The notes under the pieces are model-generated. The model ran no database searches and was not told the origin of the DNA. It saw only the letters and a program-made list of their open reading frames with translations. Positions 7,296-14,097 of a stretch of DNA of 24,416 bases are shown in pieces. The stretch is from an uncultured Collinsella sp. (GTDB taxonomy: Bacteria; Actinomycetota; Coriobacteriia; Coriobacteriales; Coriobacteriaceae). The DNA lies in the NCBI GenBank assembly GCA_900766165.1, contig CAAFUK010000047.1, positions 1-24,416 of the forward strand. Reading direction: 5' to 3'. The translations under genes were made by a program, and so were the position numbers. The number at the start of each line of letters is the position of its first letter. Positions within the stretch are counted from its first letter, which is position 1.

Positions 7296-7364
7296 ATGAA
7301 GAACACGATGAAGTCCCTCAACAACTGGTGGTGGCGTGATGCGAATACGATCGGTCGACAGTGA
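7296..7364 (+). CDS. Trp leader peptide (transcription attenuator ORF)
   Basis: A 22-codon frame starts at ATG 7296 and stops at TGA 7362-7364. A good ribosome site, AAAGGAG, lies about ten bases upstream. The product starts MKNTMKSLNN and then has three consecutive Trp codons (TGG TGG TGG, 7326-7334), ending RDANTIGRQ. Trp runs in a short peptide ahead of a terminator hairpin are the hallmark of ribosome-mediated attenuation. When charged Trp-tRNA is scarce the ribosome stalls here and prevents terminator formation. The downstream genes encode an ECF transporter rather than Trp biosynthesis enzymes, so the signal suggests that the imported substrate is tryptophan or a precursor. Confidence 0.9.
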   Translation: MKNTMKSLNNWWWRDANTIGRQ

Positions 7365-7431
7365 GTCCCTCACGCCTGTTTTTGCGCTCTAGGTGATTGG
7401 AAGGCCTCCGGTTTCGACCGGGGGCCTTTTT
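7333..7431 (+). promoter_or_regulatory. Trp attenuator: alternative hairpins and intrinsic terminator
   Basis: Segment 1:2 is GGCGTGA (7333-7339, starting in the last Trp codon) paired with TCACGCC (7370-7376). The terminator (3:4) is AAGGCCTCCGGT (7401-7412) paired with ACCGGGGGCCTT (7417-7428), loop TTCG, one G-U pair, followed by a U-run to 7431. An alternative pairing is possible between CGGTCGA (7352-7358) and TCGACCG (7414-7420), which would take the loop and 3' arm of the terminator. A ribosome stalled on the Trp codons would cover 7333-7339 and leave 7352-7376 free. A ribosome that reaches the stop would cover 7352-7376 and let the terminator form. The hairpins are seen; the switching logic is inferred. 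Confidence 0.85.
7401..7431 (+). terminator. Attenuator terminator hairpin
   Basis: A 12-bp stem with one G-U pair and a stable UUCG loop is followed by five T residues. It lies 36 nt beyond the leader-peptide stop and 78 nt before the transporter gene, where a regulated intrinsic terminator is expected. Confidence 0.9.
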
Positions 7432-7508
7432 CTATCTCGAGCCCGATCGCATTCGCATCACGCGCCTCCGCTTTACTCTTGTACTCCCCTTCCGAAAGGA
7501 TTTTCACC

Positions 7509-8081
7509 ATGTCTCAGAACACCACCGCCACCCAGCCCCGCACCGTCCAGACCGCCGATCGCGGCAAACTCGACGTCCGCGCCCTCGTCCTGCTCGCCAT
7601 CCTGCTTGCCGCCGGCTTCATCCTCAACTTCACCGTCGGTAAGGCCATCTCGGGCATCTCGGGCGGCATGATCAGCCCCGAGTTCATCATCTCGGCCTTC
7701 TGCCTCACCATCTTGGTCGTGCGCCCCAACATCGGTCAGGCGCTCATCGTCGGCCTCATCTCTGCCGCCGTGATCCAGATCACCACCACCTCGCCGTTCA
7801 TCGATTTTGCCGCCGAGGGCATCGCCGCCATGCTTATGGCCGCCATCGTCAACGCTGCCGGCAAGAACGGCCAAGTTAAGCCTGTCGTCGCCATTGTCGC
7901 CACCTTCGTGACCACCTTTGTCTCGGGCGTCATCTTCATGGTCATCAAGATGGCTATGCTCGGCGTGGTGGGCGAGCTCGCTGCCGCCATGCTGCCTGTC
8001 GTCGCCATGACCGCCGTCTTTAACGCCATTCTGGTCGGTGCCCTCTACTTGCCCATCCAGAAGGCCCTTAAGCTCAACTAA
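7509..8081 (+). CDS. ECF transporter S-component, TrpP-like (predicted tryptophan uptake)
   Basis: S-components are small membrane proteins that bind the substrate of energy-coupling-factor importers. This 190-residue product has a polar N-terminus of about 25 residues and then roughly six hydrophobic segments, including VLLAILLAAGFILNF, FIISAFCLTILVV, IGQALIVGLISAAVIQI and VVAMTAVFNAILVGALYL. The small-residue-rich helices and the short segment P-E-F-IISAF-CLTILVVRP resemble TrpP-type tryptophan transporters. The ATG at 7509 has AAAGGA eight bases upstream; an in-frame ATG at 7479 has no such site. The gene lies directly behind the Trp attenuator, and the ATPase and T-component follow. Family assignment from reading alone is moderate; the regulatory context strengthens the Trp assignment. 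Confidence 0.8.
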   Translation: MSQNTTATQPRTVQTADRGKLDVRALVLLAILLAAGFILNFTVGKAISGISGGMISPEFIISAFCLTILVVRPNIGQALIVGLISAAVIQITTTSPFIDFAAEGIAAMLMAAIVNAAGKNGQVKPVVAIVATFVTTFVSGVIFMVIKMAMLGVVGELAAAMLPVVAMTAVFNAILVGALYLPIQKALKLN

Positions 8082-8087
8082 CCCGCT

Positions 8088-8188
8088 CGGCTTTACGAGC
8101 CACCCCATCTTGGCGTTCATTCGTCGCTCGCGTACCCAAGTACGCTTCGCTCCTCTTTCGCGCCAACCTGGGCCCCCTCGTAAAGCCG
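8088..8188. repeat. Long nested inverted repeat between S-component and ATPase genes
   Basis: CGGCTTTACGAG (8088-8099) is complementary to CTCGTAAAGCCG (8177-8188). Inside it TTGGCG (8110-8115) pairs with CGCCAA (8161-8166), and at the centre GCGTAC (8130-8135) pairs with GTACGC (8140-8145) around CCAA. The three nested stems would give a cruciform-like 101-base element. It starts 7 nt after the S-component stop. It looks like a small non-coding repeat element rather than a gene. Confidence 0.6.
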
Positions 8189-8207
8189 TCTCCGTGCTTC
8201 ACCACCA

Positions 8208-8246
8208 AAGACCGTCCCAAACAACGAACTTTTTTGGGACGGTCTT
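8208..8246. repeat. 14-bp palindrome with extra half-site, REP/MITE-like
   Basis: AAGACCGTCCCAAA (8208-8221) and TTTGGGACGGTCTT (8233-8246) form a perfect 14-bp stem with an 11-nt loop. A further related copy, AAGACTGTCCCC, follows at 8264-8275. Elements with GTCCC/GGGAC cores are common mobile palindromes in gut bacteria. The related-looking CCTGTCCC motif occurs at 10885. It ends just before the ATPase ribosome site. No T-run follows the stem. Confidence 0.55.
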
Positions 8247-8294
8247 AAACAACTGGTCATTTAAGACTGTCCCCAATGACTATGAAAGGTATCC

Positions 8295-10046
8295 ATGGAA
8301 ACGATCATCAACGTCAACGATGTCTCGTTCTCCTATGGCACGCAGACCGAGCAGGCGCTCAGCCACATCTCGCTCAGCGTGAACAAGGGAGATTTCATCG
8401 GCATCATCGGGCCCTCGGGCGCCGGCAAGTCCACGCTTGCCGCCTGCCTGTCGGGTGCCGTGCCCCACCACTACACCGGCACGTTCTTTGGGTCCGTCAT
8501 GGTCGACGGCCACGACACCTGCGAAGTCTCGCTCACCGACGTCTCGCAAATCGTCGGCAGTGTGCTGCAGGATATCGACACGCAGATGGTCGCTTCGGTC
8601 GTCGAGGACGAGATGCTCTTTGGCCTCGAGAACTTTGGCGTTCCCCACGACCAGATCGAGCAGCGCGTGAGCGAAACGCTCGAGACCGTCGGCATCAGCG
8701 ACCTGCGCGACCGCGAGATCGCCACCCTCTCGGGCGGACAGAAGCAAAAAGTGGCCATCGCCGCCATCCTCGCCATGCGTCCGCGCGTCTTGGTTCTCGA
8801 CGAGCCCACCGCGGCACTCGACCCCGCCAGCTCCACGCTGGTTTTCGAGACCCTGCGTGAGGCCAACCGTGCACTCGGCATCACCATCGTCGTCGTTGAG
8901 CAAAAGGTCGCCCTGCTTTCGGAGTACTGCAACCGCGTGCTCGTGCTCAATCATGGCGAAATCGCGCTGCAGGGCGAGCCACACGAGGTCTTCGCGCATA
9001 CCGACGAGCTCCGTGCCATCGGCGTCGACTGCCCTCGCGTCACGCGTATCTTCAATAGCCTCGAAACCGATGGCCTGGTAAGCGGCACCCCCTGCTTGGA
9101 TGTCGATGAGGCCGAGCGCCTGATTTCGGGCATCGTCGACCCCGCACACGCGGCTATCGAAGCCCAGGCGCCCGCCGGTTCCCCGCATGCACCGTCGTTG
9201 CGTCCTCATGCCAAGGACGCCGAACCCGTACTCACCTTCGACCATGTTGAGTTTGCCTATCCCAATGGCGGAGCCGCCGTACACGACCTTAGCCTGACGC
9301 TCTATCCTGGCGAGCTCGTGGGCATCGTCGGCCAAAACGGCGCCGGCAAGACCACGCTCACCAAACTGCTCACAGGCCTGCTTAAGCCCGCCTCGGGCAG
9401 CGTGCGCGTCACGGGACTGGATACCGCAGCCGTTCCCACGAGCCGCATCGCTCGCGAGGTCGCGACCCTCTTCCAAAACCCCGACCGCCAGATCTGCAAG
9501 GACACCGTGCTCGACGAGGTCGCCTTTGGCTTGGAGCTTGGCGGCATGGACCGTGCCGAGGCTCTGCGTCGTGCCCAACTCGTCATCGACCGCTTTGGCT
9601 TGCCGGCCGACGAGGCGCCCTTCTCGCTCTCGCGCGGTCAGCGACAAATGGTGGCGCTTGCCTCCGTCGTAGTGGTTGAGCCCAAGATCGTCGTGCTCGA
9701 CGAGCCCACGAGCGGCCTTGATTACCGCGAGTGCATGACCGTCATGGAAACGGTGCGCACCATGGCCGAGCGCGGTTGCGCCGTTATCATGGTTTGCCAC
9801 GATATGGAAGTCGTCTCGGATTTTGCCGAGCGCATTGTGGTAATGGCCGACGGTCGCATCCTCGACCGCGGCCGCACGCACGAGCTATTCTCGAACATCG
9901 ATCTCATGCGGCGTGCCTACGTGGAGCCTCCCCAGGTTATTGAACTATCGCGCCGTCTGGCATCTTCCGTCTCGCCCGCTTTTGCGCAGGTGAGCGAGGT
10001 CACCGATGTCGTTCGAATTACCAAGGAGATGGTCCACCGTGGTTAA
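8295..10046 (+). CDS. ECF transporter ATPase, two fused ATP-binding domains
   Basis: This 583-residue protein carries both ABC ATPases of an energy-coupling factor in one chain. Domain 1 has Walker A GPSGAGKST (39-47), signature LSGGQ (145-149) and Walker B VLVLDE (165-170). Domain 2 has Walker A GQNGAGKTT (346-354), signature LSRGQ (445-449) and Walker B IVVLDE (465-470). The switch His is present in domain 2 (VCHDME) but replaced by Gln in domain 1 (VVEQK, Q203). A linker of about 50 residues rich in Ala/Pro/His separates the domains. The start follows GAAAGGT and family alignment. Its last 8 bases overlap the T-component start, implying translational coupling. It should energise the upstream S-component. 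Confidence 0.93.
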   Translation: METIINVNDVSFSYGTQTEQALSHISLSVNKGDFIGIIGPSGAGKSTLAACLSGAVPHHYTGTFFGSVMVDGHDTCEVSLTDVSQIVGSVLQDIDTQMVASVVEDEMLFGLENFGVPHDQIEQRVSETLETVGISDLRDREIATLSGGQKQKVAIAAILAMRPRVLVLDEPTAALDPASSTLVFETLREANRALGITIVVVEQKVALLSEYCNRVLVLNHGEIALQGEPHEVFAHTDELRAIGVDCPRVTRIFNSLETDGLVSGTPCLDVDEAERLISGIVDPAHAAIEAQAPAGSPHAPSLRPHAKDAEPVLTFDHVEFAYPNGGAAVHDLSLTLYPGELVGIVGQNGAGKTTLTKLLTGLLKPASGSVRVTGLDTAAVPTSRIAREVATLFQNPDRQICKDTVLDEVAFGLELGGMDRAEALRRAQLVIDRFGLPADEAPFSLSRGQRQMVALASVVVVEPKIVVLDEPTSGLDYRECMTVMETVRTMAERGCAVIMVCHDMEVVSDFAERIVVMADGRILDRGRTHELFSNIDLMRRAYVEPPQVIELSRRLASSVSPAFAQVSEVTDVVRITKEMVHRG

Positions 10047-10785
10047 CGTCATCGACTACATGCCGGGCGATACGCTACTGCATCGCCTGAACCCCGTCGT
10101 CAAACTGGGCCTCGCCGCCGCCATCATCGTCGGCATCTTCTTGTCCGACACCTACGTGGCGCTGTTGGGCTTTTTGGCACTCACCCTTGCGCTGGGTGCC
10201 TATGCCGGTGTCATCGACCGTCTGCTCTCGCTGCTCAAGTTGCTGATTCCGCTCGCGCTTATCATGCTGGTGCTCCAGCTGGCCTTTATGCGCGATGGCA
10301 ACGTGGTGTGGAACTTTATCACCGACACGGGTCTCATCACAGGATCGAAAGCCTGCCTGCGCCTGCTGGGCGTGGCGTTACCACTCATCCTCATGCTCAT
10401 GGTGACCAAGCTCAACGACCTTGCCAACGCCTGCGTCGAGGTGCTGCACGTGCCGTATCGCTATGCCTTCACCTTTACCACGGCGCTGCGCTTTGTGCCG
10501 GTGTTTGGTCAGGAGATGAACGCCATCATGGAGGCGCAGACCGCACGCGGCGTCGAGTACGACACCAAGAACCCCATCAAGAAGCTTAAGCTCATGCTGC
10601 CACTGTGTGTGCCACTGCTCATCTCGAGCGTGGGCAAGACCGATGCCACAGCCTTGGCGGCAGAACAGCGCGGCTTCTATCTGCGTACGCGCGCCAGCTC
10701 GTACAAGCGCTACCCCATCAAGGGCCTGGACATCGCCGTACTCATCGTCAGCATCGCCCTCATCGCCATCGGCTTCCTGTTCTAG
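10039..10785 (+). CDS. ECF transporter T-component (EcfT/CbiQ family)
   Basis: The T-component is the transmembrane coupling protein of ECF importers; it links the ATPases to the S-component. From the GTG at 10039 the product has 248 residues, with four to six hydrophobic segments (for example LGLAAAIIVGIFL, ALLGFLALTLALGAYAGV, LLIPLALIMLVLQLAFM, IAVLIVSIALIAIGFLF). The coupling helices carry the typical small-Arg-Gly motifs: QTARGVEYDTKN and AAEQRGFYLRTRA. The GTG overlaps the ATPase stop by 8 bases and has AAGGAG about ten bases upstream. The frame extends to 10006, but that start lies deep inside the ATPase gene. A strong terminator follows. Confidence 0.92.
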   Translation: MVNVIDYMPGDTLLHRLNPVVKLGLAAAIIVGIFLSDTYVALLGFLALTLALGAYAGVIDRLLSLLKLLIPLALIMLVLQLAFMRDGNVVWNFITDTGLITGSKACLRLLGVALPLILMLMVTKLNDLANACVEVLHVPYRYAFTFTTALRFVPVFGQEMNAIMEAQTARGVEYDTKNPIKKLKLMLPLCVPLLISSVGKTDATALAAEQRGFYLRTRASSYKRYPIKGLDIAVLIVSIALIAIGFLF

Positions 10786-10814
10786 TTCACCACCGACAGC
10801 AACCGCCCAACGCA

Positions 10815-10851
10815 AAAGGCCTCGGCTCGCACCAAACGAGCCGAGGCCTTT
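10815..10851. terminator. Bidirectional terminator between the ECF operon and the racemase
   Basis: AAAGGCCTCGGCTCG (10815-10829) and CGAGCCGAGGCCTTT (10837-10851) form a perfect 15-bp stem with a 7-nt loop. T residues flank both ends (TTTACTGTTT on plus, TTTTGCGTT on minus), so it can serve both convergent operons. Confidence 0.9.
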
Positions 10852-10884
10852 ACTGTTTCACCAGATAAAACCTACCAAAATTAA

Positions 10885-10903
10885 CCTGTCCCTTTTTGAC
10901 AGG
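10885..10903. repeat. Short REP-like palindrome CCTGTC...GACAGG
   Basis: CCTGTC (10885-10890) and GACAGG (10898-10903) pair around CCTTTTT, 8 nt from the racemase stop. The flanking TTAACCTGTCCC resembles scattered palindromic repeats in Firmicutes and Coriobacteria. Its GTCCC core recalls the element at 8208-8275. Confidence 0.4.
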
Positions 10904-10910
10904 GCGGAAG

Positions 10911-11657
10911 CTAGAGGCGGTAGGGAGCGCCGCTGCGGATGATGGATTCGCGCACCAGGACATCCATGGCGTCGAGGGTGATCTCGGGCATCTCTCGGTA
11001 CTTTTGCAGCACCGAGAGCTCGGTGCAGGCCAGAATGACGCGGTCGCAGCCGCTACGGGCAAACTCCCACATCACACGGTCGAACTTATCCATATCGGGC
11101 TCACGCCCGGCCTTCACATCATCGTAGATAAGCGACATCACATCGTTCTGACGTTTCTCGCTGGGATAGACAACCTCAACACCCGCAGCCTTACATTCGC
11201 GGCCGTAGACGCCCGCGCCCACGGTGCCATCGGTTCCCATAATGCCAATCTTGTGCACCGGCTCGGCCGGCATACTCAGGTTGGGATCGAACTCGCACTC
11301 CCCCATCACCGCACCGGCCAGAGCATAGCGCACCGACTCACGCGGCATGTGGATAATCGGCACCTTCGTAAACGACTGGATCTGGTCGTAGAAGTAGTGC
11401 GACGTGTTGCAGGGAATGGCAATGTGCGCACAGCCCAGCGACTCGAGTGCCTGGGCGCACTCTTTCATGGTCGCCAGCAGCTTGGCATGCTCGCCGGTCT
11501 TAATGGCCAACGTGCGGTCGGGCATGGTCGACTTGGAGAGCACCACCATGTCGATATGTTCCTGATCGCAGGCAGCAGCCGTATGACGCACCACCTGGTC
11601 GTAGTAATACGACGTGGCCTCGGCGCCCATACCGCCGATAACTCCCAGCTTTTCCAT
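10911..11657 (-). CDS. Aspartate/glutamate racemase family protein
   Basis: These cofactor-independent racemases use two Cys residues to invert Asp or Glu. The 248-residue protein begins MEKLGVIGGMGAEATSYYY, a classic aspartate racemase N-terminus. The two catalytic Cys are C83 in AIPCNTSHYF and C211 in ILACTELS. MGTDGTV marks the second half, and CTELS is typical. The ATG at 11657 follows AAGGAGGCGGCG; the open frame upstream to 11741 is not needed. It lies 84 nt after the ATP-grasp ligase and in the same orientation, as aspartate racemase and D-aspartate ligase genes do in enterococci. The likely product is D-aspartate for peptidoglycan cross-bridges. D-Glu supply is an alternative. Confidence 0.88.
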   Translation of the reverse strand: MEKLGVIGGMGAEATSYYYDQVVRHTAAACDQEHIDMVVLSKSTMPDRTLAIKTGEHAKLLATMKECAQALESLGCAHIAIPCNTSHYFYDQIQSFTKVPIIHMPRESVRYALAGAVMGECEFDPNLSMPAEPVHKIGIMGTDGTVGAGVYGRECKAAGVEVVYPSEKRQNDVMSLIYDDVKAGREPDMDKFDRVMWEFARSGCDRVILACTELSVLQKYREMPEITLDAMDVLVRESIIRSGAPYRL

Positions 11658-11741
11658 CGCCGCCTCCTTGGTGACGCTTGCGCAATTGCGCGTATCATAC
11701 CCGCGCCCGCCCGAAGCAAACCGGACGGGCGCCGCGCTCAT

Positions 11742-12998
11742 CTACTTGTAATACGTCTTGAACAGCTTAAAGTGGCGCAGCTTGGTGTGCCACATGCGCA
11801 GCCAGCGATTAAAGACAAAGTCGCCCTTCATAAACGAAGGGTCGGCGCCCTTGCCTTCCTTGTCCAGGCGATGCACCTTAGCGCGCAGCTCGGGATCCTT
11901 GACGTACTTGTCGACGACGCCCATGGGAACGACCATCCACAGCGCCTCGTCCTGTGCCGTCACAAACTCCGGCTCAAACGGGCGGTCGAACACATACTCG
12001 TCCACCACATACTTGGCAACGTTAAAGCCGCTGTTGGTAACGTAGTAGTTGCTGCGGCCCTGGCGCGTGTTGAAATCGAAGAACTTAAACGAGCCGTCGC
12101 GCTCGTCGTACTTAACATCAAAGTTGGAATAACCTACAAAGTTCAGGTCCTCGAGCAGCTTGCGCACGCCGCCCATGAGCTCGTCATTGGGCTCGGTAAT
12201 GATGCAGGCATGGTTGCCGACACCGTGAGGCTGATGCTCCTCGAGCAGCACGTGACCCAGGCACATCATGCGGACCTTGCCGTTGCGGTCGGAATAGCTG
12301 GTGAGCACGCGCATGTACTCGTCGTTGCCGGGCACGCGATCCTGCAAGATCAGGTCGTCGGTGTAGCCGCTGGCATACGAATCGCGAATGACCTGTTCCA
12401 GCTCGGCGCGGTCGGCAATCTCATAGGCCTTCTTCTGGCCCTCGAACTCATGCTGCCACCACATGATGCCGTCAGAAGGCTTCAGAATCATCGGGTAAGG
12501 AAAATCGATCTGGTCGAGCACTTCGGCAGGCGCCTCACCCTGGGCGTTCAGCATCGCCATGGTGAAGGTAAAGGTGTGCGGATAGGGCACGCCATGCTTC
12601 TCGCACAGCTCGTAGAAGATCTCCTTCTTCTGGCACTGCTCAAGCATGCTATAGGGAGCGTAAGGCGCGACGATGTTATCCGCCAACTCATGGGCATCCT
12701 TGGCTTGAGCCACGAGAGCGACATAGTTGTCACCACAGCCCACAAGGACAATCGTCTTATCGGCATGCGCTTGGGCAATGCCGTTGACGGTTTTGAGCAT
12801 CACGGGCATGGTATCGATATCCACGTTGGGCGTGTAGTCGATAATCTGGCTGCGGTACGCGGGACCCGTCTGATACTTGCCAAAGACCAGACTCTTGACC
12901 TGGTACTCCTCGTAGAAGGCACGCGCCACCGAATAGGCGTTGATGTCGCCACCAAGCAGCACGGGAATGAACTCGCGCTCTGTAAATTGCAATGCCAT
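11742..12998 (-). CDS. ATP-grasp ligase, D-aspartate ligase-like (peptidoglycan cross-bridge)
   Basis: This 418-residue ATP-grasp enzyme resembles carboxylate-amine ligases such as the D-aspartate ligase of Enterococcus faecium, which adds D-Asp to the side-chain amine of residue 3 in the UDP-MurNAc-pentapeptide. Visible are an N-terminal Rossmann-like part (IPVLLGGDINAYSVARAF), the ATP-grasp lysine in FPYPMILKPSDG (about 167-177) and the lid EYMRVLTSYSD. The metal/phosphate motif is FFDFNTRQGRSN (D308, N310, R312). The C-terminus is basic (LRHFKLFKTYYK). The ATG follows GATAGGAAGTTTCC. The racemase gene behind it supports D-Asp as substrate. A different acyl substrate cannot be excluded. Confidence 0.82.
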   Translation of the reverse strand: MALQFTEREFIPVLLGGDINAYSVARAFYEEYQVKSLVFGKYQTGPAYRSQIIDYTPNVDIDTMPVMLKTVNGIAQAHADKTIVLVGCGDNYVALVAQAKDAHELADNIVAPYAPYSMLEQCQKKEIFYELCEKHGVPYPHTFTFTMAMLNAQGEAPAEVLDQIDFPYPMILKPSDGIMWWQHEFEGQKKAYEIADRAELEQVIRDSYASGYTDDLILQDRVPGNDEYMRVLTSYSDRNGKVRMMCLGHVLLEEHQPHGVGNHACIITEPNDELMGGVRKLLEDLNFVGYSNFDVKYDERDGSFKFFDFNTRQGRSNYYVTNSGFNVAKYVVDEYVFDRPFEPEFVTAQDEALWMVVPMGVVDKYVKDPELRAKVHRLDKEGKGADPSFMKGDFVFNRWLRMWHTKLRHFKLFKTYYK

Positions 12999-13054
12999 GG
13001 AAACTTCCTATCATGAACTGCCCACACAACGGGCGGTCTTTGCGCAACTGATTT

Positions 13055-13084
13055 ATTCTAGCGTGCCAAGCCGCCGGCGCCCAA
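13055..13084 (-). promoter_or_regulatory. Candidate promoter for the ligase-racemase operon
   Basis: On the minus strand TTGGGC (13084-13079), an 18-base gap and TAGAAT (13060-13055) fit a vegetative promoter. The transcript would start near 13047, about 50 nt before the ligase ATG. Confidence 0.45.
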
Positions 13085-13120
13085 AGCTCCACCGTATCTA
13101 TGGCAATCAACGTAATTGTC

Positions 13121-13142
13121 CAGCACGAAGGCCAGCACGAAG
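13121..13142. repeat. Tandem direct repeat CAGCACGAAG
   Basis: CAGCACGAAG occurs at 13121-13130 and again at 13133-13142, a 12-base period (close to one helical turn). It lies between the divergent ligase and MOSC genes and may be a paired regulator site. Confidence 0.5.
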
Positions 13143-13162
13143 ACGGCGCTCACCGTTGTATG

Positions 13163-13198
13163 ACAATGGGCAATGAACCTACCATTGTTGTAGGATTC
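13163..13198 (+). promoter_or_regulatory. Overlapping inverted repeats upstream of the MOSC gene
   Basis: ACAATGG (13163-13169) pairs with CCATTGT (13182-13188), and CCTAC (13178-13182) pairs with GTAGG (13190-13194). The two are mutually exclusive. They lie 33 nt before the GTG start and could be an operator or a leader RNA switch. Confidence 0.35.
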
Positions 13199-13230
13199 AA
13201 CATGTTGCCCGCCCCGTCGAAAGGTGCACC

Positions 13231-13863
13231 GTGCCCCAGGCTCATCCGATCAACAACCCCATCATTGACGCCGCCAAGCGCGAACTTGCGGATCGTGCCC
13301 AGACGGCAGTTCCCCTACGCACCGCAAACGATGCTTACAACGGGCCTGCCCGTATCGTCTCAATCAACACGTCGGAGCACAAAGGCACTCGCAAGTCGCC
13401 CGTCGCCGATGGACGCGACACCGTCATCGAGCAATTTGGCCTCGCTACCGATGCGCACGCCGGACATTGGCACCGCCAGGTCTCTTTTTTAGCCGCGGAG
13501 TCCATCCAGACGGCGCAGGCACGCGGGCTCGACGTACACGAGGGTGACTTTGGAGAGAACTTCACCACGCAAGGCATCAATCTACTCTCGCTCCCCCTGG
13601 GAACGCAGCTCAAGATTGGCAACGATGTCCTGGTCGAAATCAGTCAGATCGGTAAGGTCTGCCACACCCGCTGTGCCATCTACTATCTCGCCGGCGACTG
13701 CATCTTTCCCCACGAGGGCGTTTTTGGCGTGGTGCTAAAGGGCGGAGAGGTCCATACCGGCGACGAAATCCAGGTGGTCAAGCTCGGCGACGGCACTTGC
13801 TCGTTCACCCCCGCCGAGGCGCTCGAAGAGATTGAGCAGGCTCGCCAGGAGGGCACGCTGTAG
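13231..13863 (+). CDS. MOSC-domain protein
   Basis: MOSC domains occur in molybdenum-cofactor sulfurase-type and related sulfur-carrier proteins; free-standing bacterial copies are thought to handle activated sulfur or Moco. The 210-residue product shows the domain pattern: ARIVSINTSEHKGTRKSPV, then FGLATDAHAGHWHRQVSFLA, then DFGENFTTQGINL and LGTQLKIGNDVLVEISQIGKVCHTRCAIYY. The DFGEN segment, near residues 108-112, is characteristic. Two Cys (in GKVCHTRC) are candidates for the active site. The C-terminus is acidic/helical. The GTG start has AAAGGT five bases upstream. An ATG frame from 13100 is in another phase. No Moco gene neighbours it here. Confidence 0.85.
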   Translation: MPQAHPINNPIIDAAKRELADRAQTAVPLRTANDAYNGPARIVSINTSEHKGTRKSPVADGRDTVIEQFGLATDAHAGHWHRQVSFLAAESIQTAQARGLDVHEGDFGENFTTQGINLLSLPLGTQLKIGNDVLVEISQIGKVCHTRCAIYYLAGDCIFPHEGVFGVVLKGGEVHTGDEIQVVKLGDGTCSFTPAEALEEIEQARQEGTL

Positions 13864-13932
13864 TTGTAAAACCCCACGTTGAGATAGCTTTTACAGCCCA
13901 AAGCTCCTCTTAAACAGGCCCCCGTAACGTTA

Positions 13933-14036
13933 AAGTTGAACTCTATGGTTTCTCAACAATTCATCATAACTGCAGGTCAAAGCCAAAGCCTCAAGTTCAA
14001 CTTGACCCTTTGGAACCTTTAAGGTTCAAGTTGAGG
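13933..14036. promoter_or_regulatory. Cluster of GTTCAA/TTGAAC palindromes upstream of the secreted lysozyme-like gene
   Basis: The 234-nt gap before 14098 holds no gene but a set of related motifs. They are AAGTTGAAC (13933-13941), the perfect palindrome TCAAGTTCAACTTGA (13991-14005), the perfect palindrome GAACCTTTAAGGTTC (14013-14027) and TTCAAGTTGAGG (14025-14036). The last can also pair with CAACTTGACC upstream to form a large hairpin. The same half-site recurring four times suggests a cooperative regulator or a repeat element. Confidence 0.5.
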
Positions 14037-14097
14037 TCGAAAGCAGTAGTAGAATACCGTTCGAACCATAACCTACGATTGATTGCAGAGGGACTGG

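Noticed and set aside
8280..9881. A 533-codon open frame on the minus strand opposite the ECF ATPase
   Set aside because: It is a shadow of the ATPase gene; the sense strand carries both Walker A/B sets and signature motifs.
10896..13016. A 706-codon open frame on the plus strand opposite the racemase and ligase
   Set aside because: It is antisense to two clear enzymes, spans the gap between them, has Leu/His/Val-rich random composition and no ribosome site. High GC with strong codon bias opens such frames.
13100..13492. ATG frame overlapping the start of the MOSC gene in another phase
   Set aside because: No ribosome site, no recognisable fold after the first 40 residues, and the MOSC frame has its own GTG with AAAGGT.
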